The notes under the pieces were generated by a model. The model was given only the letters and a program-made list of their open reading frames with translations, did no database searches and was not told the origin of the DNA. This document shows, piece after piece, positions 57,686 to 64,000 of a stretch of 64,000 nt of DNA. The position numbers and the translations under genes were made by a program. Within the stretch, counting starts at the first letter, position 1, and each line of letters starts with the position of its first letter. The stretch is from Rhodoferax ferrireducens T118 (GTDB taxonomy: Bacteria > Pseudomonadota > Gammaproteobacteria > Burkholderiales > Burkholderiaceae_C): assembly GCF_000013605.1 (NCBI RefSeq), contig NC_007908.1, positions 3,224,001 through 3,288,000 of the forward strand, written 5' to 3'.

Positions 57686-58861
57686 ATGGCCATACTTTCT
57701 GTCAACGCGGGTTCTTCCACCCTCAAGTTTTCGATCCATCCCTTGTATGACGGCCACGTGCAGCGCAGCGTGCTCACCGGCAGCATTCAGGGCCTGGAGC
57801 CCGGTGGCGCGCCGGTGCTGGACTGGACCTTTCAGGGCCGGGCACAACATCGCCAGCTTGAGCGCGCGGCCGATCCGTTTGATCAGGCCCTGCGCAGCCT
57901 GGGCGACTTGCTGCAAGGCGATCCTGCCGTTCCCACGATCAAGGCGATTGCCCACCGGGTGGTGCATGGCGGACGAAAATTTTCGGCCAGCGTGCGGATC
58001 ACGGCCCCCATCTTGAACGAGCTGACCGACTTGATTTCGCTGGCGCCGCTGCACCAGCCGCAAAATCTGCAAGGCATTCGGGCCTTTCAAAAGGCCTTTC
58101 CGAGCCTGCCGCAAGTGGCCTGCTTTGACACCGCCTTTCATGCCACCCTGCCTGAAGTGGATTACACCTATGCCTTGCCACAGGCGCTGACAGAGCAAGG
58201 CGTACGCCGCTATGGCTTTCATGGCCTCTCGTACCAGTACGTCATGAGCGTGCTGCTGGAGCGCAGCGAACAGGCCAAGGGTCGCGTGCTGATGGCGCAT
58301 CTGGGCAACGGTGCCAGCCTGTGTGCGGCGCGCGGCGGGCGCAGCTGCTCCACCAGCATGGGGTTTTCGGCGCTCGATGGTTTGATGATGGGCACCCGCA
58401 CCGGCTCCATCGACCCCGGCGTGCTGCTCTACCTGATGGAGCAAGGCTGGGACCACGACCGGCTGGAAACCCTGCTCTACAAGCAAAGCGGCTTGCTTGG
58501 CGTGTCCGGCATCAGCGCCGACATGCGACGCCTGCGCGCGGACAGCAGTGCGGCAGCGCTTGCGGCGATTGAATTGTTCACCTATCGGGCGGTGCGCGAA
58601 TCGGGCGCGCTGATCGCTTGTCTGGGCGGGCTGGACGTGTTGGCCTTCAGCGGCGGCATTGGCGAACATGACATTGAGCTGCGGGCACAGTTGGGCCAGC
58701 GCCTGGCCTGGCTGGGTGTCGTGATCGACCCACTGCTGAACCAACAGGCTGTCGGCAACGAGATCATGGCCATCCATGCGCCACAGAGCCGGGTACAGGT
58801 GTGGGTGGTGCCAACCGACGAAGGGCTGGTGGCGGCGCGCGAAGCCGCGCGCCTGATTTGA
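57686..58861 (+). CDS. ackA: Acetate/propionate kinase
   Basis: This 391-residue ASKHA-fold kinase has the N-terminal VNAGSSTLKFSI, AHRVVHGG, YGFHGLSYQYV, HLGNGASLCA and the late GGIGEHD. It makes ATP from acyl-phosphate. It is coupled by position to the MaoC/phosphotransacetylase fusion, and the name covers acetate or propionate (butyrate possible). Confidence 0.94.
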   Translation: MAILSVNAGSSTLKFSIHPLYDGHVQRSVLTGSIQGLEPGGAPVLDWTFQGRAQHRQLERAADPFDQALRSLGDLLQGDPAVPTIKAIAHRVVHGGRKFSASVRITAPILNELTDLISLAPLHQPQNLQGIRAFQKAFPSLPQVACFDTAFHATLPEVDYTYALPQALTEQGVRRYGFHGLSYQYVMSVLLERSEQAKGRVLMAHLGNGASLCAARGGRSCSTSMGFSALDGLMMGTRTGSIDPGVLLYLMEQGWDHDRLETLLYKQSGLLGVSGISADMRRLRADSSAAALAAIELFTYRAVRESGALIACLGGLDVLAFSGGIGEHDIELRAQLGQRLAWLGVVIDPLLNQQAVGNEIMAIHAPQSRVQVWVVPTDEGLVAAREAARLI

Positions 58862-58937
58862 TGATTTCGGTGTGCTCTAAGGCCGCCGTGGGTCCGCACT
58901 GAGGACATTTCAACGCCGGCTTTGCGATACTCTGTCC

Positions 58938-59681
58938 ATGCAGTTACAAGACATTCTTTATTCCCAGGGCTTTGGTACCCGGCGCGTGTGCGCCGGCATG
59001 ATTCAGCAGGGATTGGTCGGTGTTTATGAGTCAAATCAGGCTCTAGCCCCCGTCATATATACGCAAGCAGCTACTGAATTTATAGCGGAAGGTTTGCGCT
59101 TGCGGGTTCAGGGCGTGGACTGGCCTTACCATGAAAAGGCCTACGTCATGCTGCACAAACCCAGCGCCACCGAGTGCTCCCAGAAGCCCTCCACCTACCC
59201 CAGCGTTTACACCCTGCTGCCGTCTGCCCTGCGCCTGCGCCCGCAAAAGGGCGCGGTGCAAGGCGTGCAGGCAGTTGGCCGCCTGGATCAGGACACCACC
59301 GGGCTGCTGCTGCTCACCGACGACGGCCAGTTCATCCACCGCATGAATTCGCCCCGTCACCACGTGCCCAAGGTCTATGAGGTCACGGTCAAGCACCCGC
59401 TCGACGACACCCAGGTGGCCCGGCTGCTGGCCGGCGTGGTGCTCGACGACGACCCCAAACCAGTGCGCGCCGCTGCCGCCGAGGCGGTATCCAGCCACCA
59501 CCTGCGCCTGACCCTGACCGAGGGCAAATACCACCAGGTCAAGCGCATGGTGGCCGCCGTCAGCAACCGGGTGGAGGCCTTGCACCGCTCGCAAATCGGA
59601 GGTTTGCGCCTGCCCGATGATCTGGCACCAGGCCAGTGGCGCTGGTTGAGCGCGGCCGATCTGGCCAGCATCGCGGGCTGA
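58938..59681 (+). CDS. RsuA-family 16S rRNA pseudouridine synthase
   Basis: This 247-residue enzyme begins with a degenerate S4 domain. The catalytic core contains the Asp motif GRLDQDTTGLLLLTDDG and the KYHQVKRMVAAVSNRV end. It matches the RsuA/RluB branch, which modifies a uridine of small-subunit rRNA. Residues 32-50 (SNQALAPVIYTQAATEFIA) are encoded by a nearly consensus interspersed repeat, located in or just after the S4 domain. Confidence 0.92.
   Translation: MQLQDILYSQGFGTRRVCAGMIQQGLVGVYESNQALAPVIYTQAATEFIAEGLRLRVQGVDWPYHEKAYVMLHKPSATECSQKPSTYPSVYTLLPSALRLRPQKGAVQGVQAVGRLDQDTTGLLLLTDDGQFIHRMNSPRHHVPKVYEVTVKHPLDDTQVARLLAGVVLDDDPKPVRAAAAEAVSSHHLRLTLTEGKYHQVKRMVAAVSNRVEALHRSQIGGLRLPDDLAPGQWRWLSAADLASIAG
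59031..59087 (+). repeat. Interspersed repeat, copy 11, in frame inside the pseudouridine synthase gene
   Basis: A near-consensus copy: CAGGCTCTAGCCCCCGTCAT then ACGCAAGCAGCTACTGAATT, ending in TATAGCG with a GCTA/TAGC stem. It is wholly inside the coding sequence and read through as ALAPVIYTQAATEFIA. The CTAGCCCCCGTC core is identical to that in intergenic copies. Confidence 0.9.
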
Positions 59682-59709
59682 TGCTGCGAGCGCGCGGTAT
59701 GCTTGCGTC

Positions 59710-60606
59710 ATGAACCTGTTTCTCGATGCCTTCTGGCGCGCAGTGGCCTATTGCCTGCATCCGCGTGTGATCGTGTTGTCGCTGTTGCCGCTGCTGCTGA
59801 CGGTGGCGCTCGCTTGGGGCCTGGGCTACTACTTTTGGGACAACACGCTGGAGTGGGTGCGCGGGGCGCTGGAGGCGTCCACCCTCGTCAACACCGTCTG
59901 GGACTGGCTGCAAAGCGTGGGCGCGGGCAGCCTCAAGCTGGCGCTGGCGCCTCTGATCGTGATTTTTGCCGTGACACCCATCCTTGTGATGCTGTCCTTG
60001 CTCACCGTGGCGCTGTTGATGACACCGCTGCTGACCCGGCTGGTGGCTGCGCGGCGTTTTCCGCAACTCGAGCGCAAGCACGGTGGCTCCTTGGTGCGCA
60101 GTCTGCTGTGGTCTTTGGGCTCGACCGGGCTGGCCTTGATCGCCTTGCTGGTTTCCCTGCCGCTGTGGCTGATTCCGCCCTTGATTCTGGTGCTGCCGCC
60201 GCTGATCTGGGGTTGGCTGACTTATCGCGTGATGGCGTTTGATGCACTGGCCGAACACGCCAGTGTCGAGGAGCGACGCGAGATTTTTCGCCGTCATCGC
60301 GGCTGGCTGTTGGGTATCGGCGTTTTTTGCGGCTACCTGGGCGCCGCACCCAGCATGTTGTGGGCCTCAGGCGTCTTGTTTGCGGCGGCGTTTGTCATTT
60401 TGATGCCACTGGCGATCTGGCTTTACACGCTGATCTTTGCGTTGTCGTCACTCTGGTTTGCGCATTACAGTCTGGCCGCCCTGCAAGCCTTGCGCGCCGA
60501 GGCGGACCCGGTCGCAGCCGGGCCCACGCCTGGCGCCACAATAATTGACGTGCAGGCGCTAACATTGCCGGATGAACCAACTGCCAATGCCAACACCTCC
60601 CTCTAA
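59710..60606 (+). CDS. EI24-domain membrane protein (CysZ-like)
   Basis: This 298-residue integral membrane protein has several hydrophobic segments. EI24/CysZ-type sequence runs through MNLFLDAFWRAVAYCLHPRV, LPLWLIPPLILVLPPLIWGW and WLTYRVMAFDALAEHAS. CysZ members transport sulfate, but the betaproteobacterial homologues are not characterised as far as I know. The 3' end overlaps the next gene by 35 bases. Confidence 0.88.
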   Translation: MNLFLDAFWRAVAYCLHPRVIVLSLLPLLLTVALAWGLGYYFWDNTLEWVRGALEASTLVNTVWDWLQSVGAGSLKLALAPLIVIFAVTPILVMLSLLTVALLMTPLLTRLVAARRFPQLERKHGGSLVRSLLWSLGSTGLALIALLVSLPLWLIPPLILVLPPLIWGWLTYRVMAFDALAEHASVEERREIFRRHRGWLLGIGVFCGYLGAAPSMLWASGVLFAAAFVILMPLAIWLYTLIFALSSLWFAHYSLAALQALRAEADPVAAGPTPGATIIDVQALTLPDEPTANANTSL

Positions 60607-61411
60607 CGCAGCACCCCGTTTCGGCCTGATCATCATTGGGGATGAAATTTTGTCAGGCAAGCGCGCTGACAAGCACCTGCCCAAAGTCATCGAACTGCTC
60701 AAAGCGCGCGGCCTGTCGCTTGACTACGCCGAGTACGTGGGCGACTCGCCCGAGCGCATCACGGCCACACTGAAGCGTGCCTTTGCATCGGGCGATGTGG
60801 TGTTTTCAACCGGCGGCATTGGCGCCACCCCCGACGACCACACCCGCCAGTGCGCCGCAAATGCCCTCGGACTTGAACTGGCGCTGCACCCCCAGGCCGC
60901 CGAACTGATCCGCCAGCGCATGCAAGACCTCGCCAAAGAACAGGGCAGCGTCTATGAGGCCGATCACCCTGACAACCAGCACCGGCTCAACATGGCCGTG
61001 TTTCCGGTCGGTGCGGAGATCATTCCCAACCCGTACAACCGCATTGCGGGCTTCAGCTGGGGCTCGGTGCACTTTGTGCCCGGTTTTCCGGTCATGGCCT
61101 GGCCGATGATCGAATGGGTGCTCGACACGCATTACCCGCAGTTGCATCAAACTGCCGCCTGGATCGAGCAGTCGGTCATTGTGTTTGGCGCCATGGAAGC
61201 CACACTGACGCCGCTGATGCAAGACATTGAGCGGCGGCACATCGGCATCAAGGTGTTCAGCCTGCCCAGCGTGGATCATCCCGAGTACGGACGGCACATT
61301 GAACTGGGGGTCAAGGGTGAACCAGCACGGGTCGCCCCGGCCTATGCTGATCTGCTGGCGGGTCTGCACCGTCTTAACGCCAATCTTGGCCCTGAATTGG
61401 TGCAGAAATAA
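60572..61411 (+). CDS. CinA-like competence/damage-inducible protein A (MoaB/Mog domain)
   Basis: This 279-residue protein has the MoaB-like domain: FGLIIIGDEILSGKRADKH at the N-terminus and VVFSTGGIGATPDDHTR in the centre. The PncC nicotinamide-nucleotide amidohydrolase domain of full-length CinA is absent, as is usual in this subgroup. ATG 60572 lies within the EI24 gene; ATG 60587 is also possible. Its last codons overlap a possible NtrC half-site for glnA. Confidence 0.9.
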   Translation: MNQLPMPTPPSNAAPRFGLIIIGDEILSGKRADKHLPKVIELLKARGLSLDYAEYVGDSPERITATLKRAFASGDVVFSTGGIGATPDDHTRQCAANALGLELALHPQAAELIRQRMQDLAKEQGSVYEADHPDNQHRLNMAVFPVGAEIIPNPYNRIAGFSWGSVHFVPGFPVMAWPMIEWVLDTHYPQLHQTAAWIEQSVIVFGAMEATLTPLMQDIERRHIGIKVFSLPSVDHPEYGRHIELGVKGEPARVAPAYADLLAGLHRLNANLGPELVQK

Positions 61412-61439
61412 TCCTGACAAATCAGCAACTACAAGTGAG

Positions 61440-61456
61440 CGCACTTAATTGGTGCT
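61440..61456 (+). promoter_or_regulatory. NtrC binding site upstream of glnA
   Basis: CGCACTTAATTGGTGCT matches the enterobacterial NtrC site TGCACTATATTGGTGCA at 12 of 17 positions, with both half sites (GCACT and TGGTGC) intact. It lies about 103 bases upstream of the sigma-54 promoter, a suitable enhancer distance. A second half site TTGGTGCA is at 61398-61405 in the end of the preceding gene. Confidence 0.72.
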
Positions 61457-61558
61457 AAAACTCATTGATGCGATGTAATGTTTCTGCAACGGAGGTCGGC
61501 AACGACTGAAAGTCAGGGCAAAATGTTGTATTGGACACTTAGGTCGCAGCGCCGCAAC

Positions 61559-61574
61559 TGGCACAAAAACTGCA
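61559..61574 (+). promoter_or_regulatory. Sigma-54 promoter of glnA (-24/-12)
   Basis: TGGCACAAAAACTGCA fits the sigma-54 consensus TGGCAC-N5-TTGCA with one mismatch. It lies 50 bases before the glnA ATG and downstream of the NtrC site, consistent with nitrogen-limitation control by GlnL/GlnG. Confidence 0.82.
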
Positions 61575-61623
61575 TGACACCTAACCATACCCTTTTCAAC
61601 AACGATTCAACCAGGAGTATTTG

Positions 61624-63039
61624 ATGGCCAAGACCGTCGCAGACGTCATGAAGATGGTGAAAGACAGCGAAGTCAAGTTTGTTGACTTCCGTTTCACCGA
61701 TACCCGGGGCAAGGAACAGCACGTGACCGTGCCGGTTTCTCATTTTGATGAAGACAAGTTCAGTTCGGGCCACGCCTTTGACGGCTCGTCGATCGCCGGC
61801 TGGAAAGGCATTGAAGCCTCCGACATGCAGCTCATGCCCGACCCCAACACCGCCAACATTGATCCGTTCTTTGAAGAAACGACGTTGTTCATGAGCTGCG
61901 ACGTGGTTGAGCCCAATGACGGCAAAGCCTATGACCGCGACCCCCGCTCCGTCGGCAAGCGTGCTGAAGCCTACCTCAAGGCCTCCGGCATGGGAGACAC
62001 CGCCTTTTTCGGCCCTGAGCCAGAATTTTTCATCTTTGATGACGTGCGCTGGAACACCGACATGTCGGGCACTTTCTTCAAGATCGACGAGTACGAAGCG
62101 CCCTGGAATTCCGGCAAGAAGATCGAAGGCGGCAATCGCGGTCACCGCAATACCGTCAAGGGCGGCTACTTTCCAGTGCCCCCGGTGGACAGCACGCAAG
62201 ACATGCGCGCCGAGATGTCCCTGATCCTCGAATCGCTGGGCATTCCGGTTGAAGTGTTCCACCACGAAGTGGCAGGCGCCGGTCAGAATGAACTGGGCAC
62301 CAAGTTCAGCACGCTGGTGCAACGCGCCGACTGGACGCAAGTCCTGAAATACGTGGTGCAAAACGTGGCCAATGCCTATGGCAAAACCGCCACCTTCATG
62401 CCCAAACCGATCGTCGGCGACAACGGCTCGGGCATGCACGTGCACCAGTCGATCTGGAAAGACGGCAAAAACCTGTTTGCCGGCGACGGCTATGCTGGTT
62501 TGAGCGACTTTGCGCTGTACTACGTGGGCGGTATCATCAAGCACGCCCGCGCCTTGAACGCCATCACCAACCCCGGCACCAACAGCTACAAGCGTCTGGT
62601 GCCCGGTTTTGAGGCCCCGGTGAAATTGGCTTATTCGGCCAAGAACCGCTCGGCCTCGATCCGCATTCCGTACGTGGCCAACCCCAAGGGCCGCCGCATC
62701 GAGGCTCGGTTCCCCGATCCGCTGATGAATCCGTACCTTGGTTTTGCGGCCCTGATGATGGCCGGTCTGGACGGCGTGGAAAACAAAATCCATCCGGGCG
62801 AAGCCGCCACCAAAGACCTGTACCACCTGCCACCAGAAGAAAACGCGAAGATTCCGACCGTCTGCCACAGCCTGGACCAGGCGCTGGACTGCCTGGACGC
62901 TGACCGCAGCTTCCTGACCAAGGGCGGCGTCTTCACCGACAGTCTGCTCGATGCCTACATTGAACTCAAGATGGGCGAGGTCACGCGCTTGCGCATGGCC
63001 ACCCACCCGATCGAGTTCGACATGTACTATTCGCTGTAA
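61624..63039 (+). CDS. glnA: Type I glutamine synthetase GlnA
   Basis: This 471-residue GSI-beta enzyme assimilates ammonia into glutamine. It has [17 protein letters not shown], the metal and glutamate sites in [11 protein letters not shown] and [18 protein letters not shown]-like ATP region (here [16 protein letters not shown]), and the adenylylation loop [10 protein letters not shown] with Tyr400. I start at ATG 61624; CAGGAG is upstream and TTG 61621 is less likely. Regulated by sigma-54 and NtrC sites upstream. Confidence 0.98.
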   Translation: MAKTVADVMKMVKDSEVKFVDFRFTDTRGKEQHVTVPVSHFDEDKFSSGHAFDGSSIAGWKGIEASDMQLMPDPNTANIDPFFEETTLFMSCDVVEPNDGKAYDRDPRSVGKRAEAYLKASGMGDTAFFGPEPEFFIFDDVRWNTDMSGTFFKIDEYEAPWNSGKKIEGGNRGHRNTVKGGYFPVPPVDSTQDMRAEMSLILESLGIPVEVFHHEVAGAGQNELGTKFSTLVQRADWTQVLKYVVQNVANAYGKTATFMPKPIVGDNGSGMHVHQSIWKDGKNLFAGDGYAGLSDFALYYVGGIIKHARALNAITNPGTNSYKRLVPGFEAPVKLAYSAKNRSASIRIPYVANPKGRRIEARFPDPLMNPYLGFAALMMAGLDGVENKIHPGEAATKDLYHLPPEENAKIPTVCHSLDQALDCLDADRSFLTKGGVFTDSLLDAYIELKMGEVTRLRMATHPIEFDMYYSL

Positions 63040-63108
63040 ACCACGACAGAACCTTGCGGGACAGGGCGCAGCGAGCCAGCTCTGTCCTCAACTGACAAGG
63101 AATGTGGT

Positions 63109-63138
63109 AAAAAAGGACGGCATTTGCCGTCCTTTTTC
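63109..63138 (+). terminator. Intrinsic terminator after glnA
   Basis: The stem GGACGGC (63115-63121), loop ATTT, and GCCGTCC (63126-63132) are flanked by AAAAAA and TTTTT. This separates glnA from the next genes, so glnL expression probably uses readthrough or its own promoter. Confidence 0.92.
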
Positions 63139-63227
63139 ATTTGCGTGGATTGAACTTTCTTCACATCATGTGTAACTGACGCATACTGACAACTTCATCC
63201 ATGCATTTTTTCCAGCGTGGAAAATTT

Positions 63228-63743
63228 ATGAACCATGCTTTATTGATTTCCCTGGCGGCTTGCTTGTTGGTGGGCAACAGCTTTGCCCAGGAGCGAATTT
63301 ACCGCTGTGGCAACGAATACACCAACACCGTGCCCAGTGCCCAGACAAAAGGCTGCAAGCTCATGGAAGGCGGCAACGTGACCGTGGTGCAGGGCACCCG
63401 TCCCCATGCCGCCCAGCAGAAGCCGGCAGCGGCAGCGCCGCAAGCTGCGTCTGCGCCCGGGCAGCGGGTCGACGCCGCAGATCAGAAGTCGCGTGACTCG
63501 GATGCGCGCCAGATTCTCGAACTGGAGCTGAAGAAAGCCCAGGCGCGCCAGGAAGAGTTGCTGCGGGAATACAACAACGGCGAGCCGGAAAAGCAGGGCA
63601 GCGAGGCGCGCAATTACCAGAAATACCTGGACCGGGTGGCGGAACTCAAGGCCAGTCTGGCCCGCAACGAGAGCGACATGGCCGGCATTCGGCGTGAACT
63701 CGGGCGACTCGGCGTTCCGGCGGCGGCACCTGGGGCTAAGTAA
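63228..63743 (+). CDS. Secreted DUF4124-like protein
   Basis: This 171-residue exported protein has a signal peptide (ALLISLAACLLVGNSFAQE), a short cysteine-bearing domain (RIYRCGNEYTNTVPSAQTKG), a proline/alanine-rich linker and a C-terminal coiled coil (ELELKKAQARQEELLREYNN). The front resembles DUF4124. ATG 63228 has GTGGA upstream, and ATG 63201 is also in frame. It lies between glnA and glnL, an arrangement I recall from other Burkholderiales. Function unknown. Confidence 0.82.
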   Translation: MNHALLISLAACLLVGNSFAQERIYRCGNEYTNTVPSAQTKGCKLMEGGNVTVVQGTRPHAAQQKPAAAAPQAASAPGQRVDAADQKSRDSDARQILELELKKAQARQEELLREYNNGEPEKQGSEARNYQKYLDRVAELKASLARNESDMAGIRRELGRLGVPAAAPGAK

Positions 63744-63748
63744 GTCGC

Positions 63749-64000
63749 TTGGACAAGCCCGATCACACCCCGACTGCCCCTGACGTCGCGTCCAGCGCCG
63801 CGGCGACGCTGCGCTTCCAGTCGTTTGACCTGCTGGCCACGCTGGTGGCAGTGGTGCACAGCAATGGCACCGTCCTCTTTGCCAATGCCGCGCTGGAGGA
63901 TGCGCGCGGCATGTCACGGCGCGCGATTGTGGGCTCATGCCTGTCCGACAGCTTTACGGAACCCGCCCGCCTCCAACAGGCCCTGCAAAGCGCGGATGAC
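63749..64000 (+). CDS. glnL: Nitrogen regulation sensor kinase NtrB/GlnL (3' partial)
   Basis: The open frame begins at TTG 63749 and runs to the window end (84 codons). It reads as an unstructured leader followed by the N-terminal PAS domain of NtrB (FDLLATLVAVVHSNGTVLFA then NAALEDARGMSRRAIVG). NtrB controls NtrC phosphorylation in response to PII. The kinase domain lies beyond the window. The TTG start is the only candidate before the PAS domain. Confidence 0.82.
   Translation, partial: MDKPDHTPTAPDVASSAAATLRFQSFDLLATLVAVVHSNGTVLFANAALEDARGMSRRAIVGSCLSDSFTEPARLQQALQSADD

Noticed and set aside
63749..63751. TTG start for glnL as an assembly or frame error
   Set aside because: The frame is clean through the PAS domain and TTG lies just after the previous stop. 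Weak starts also occur at pilM and aroK in this window.

Overview
This window is a dense, mostly + strand stretch of a Betaproteobacterium chromosome. It most likely comes from Burkholderiales, family Comamonadaceae, close to Rhodoferax. I infer this from gene order (pilMNOPQ-aroKB-dgt, gltBD-mlaFEDACB-ibaG-murA-hisGDCBHAFIE-hinT-tatABC, petABC-sspAB, glnA-glnL), from the short HisG, and from the protein sequences. No prophage, CRISPR array, rRNA operon or complete insertion sequence was seen. The only mobile-type gene is a REP-associated tyrosine transposase (RAYT).

Layout. 1-3.4 kb: msrPQ (periplasmic methionine sulfoxide repair), lysA, lptM and cyaY. 3.4-11.1 kb: mrcA (PBP1A) divergent from the type IV pilus assembly operon pilMNOPQ. 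11.2-13.1 kb: a large Ig-like surface lipoprotein gene lies between pilQ and aroK and is translationally coupled to aroK. 13-18.6 kb: aroK, aroB, dgt, a conserved unknown gene, DUF1415, a methyltransferase and a glycine-zipper lipoprotein. 18.7-19.6 kb: RAYT gene with flanking repeats. 19.6-25.9 kb: gltBD, closed by a terminator. 25.9-33.2 kb: lipid-asymmetry operon mlaFEDACB, an ABC-2 exporter pair, ibaG and murA. 33.2-42.6 kb: a nearly complete histidine pathway, a small membrane protein, hinT and tatABC. 42.6-46.7 kb: DegS-like protease, a Cys-cluster protein, a NIF3 protein, pdxA and mscL. 46.9-51.1 kb: cytochrome bc1 (petABC), sspAB and tRNA-Thr. 51.3-53.6 kb: polar amino-acid ABC importer. 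53.9-58.9 kb: PHA synthase, unknown gene, MaoC/phosphotransacetylase fusion and acetate kinase. 58.9-64 kb: pseudouridine synthase, EI24 membrane protein, CinA-like protein, glnA with sigma-54 and NtrC sites, a DUF4124-like protein and the start of glnL.

The most unusual feature is a family of about 55-65 bp interspersed repeats, with eleven copies recognised by eye. The shared core is CTAGCCCCCGTC, followed about 20 bases later by AGCTAT and a terminal hairpin. The hairpin stem sequence changes between copies while pairing is kept. Some copies lie between genes. One holds the stop codons of two convergent genes, one supplies the hisH start codon, and three are read through in the same reading frame inside GltB, a NIF3-family protein and a pseudouridine synthase. 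Two copies flank the RAYT gene. This resembles, in behaviour, the coding palindromic elements of Rickettsia and the REP/RAYT systems of other bacteria.
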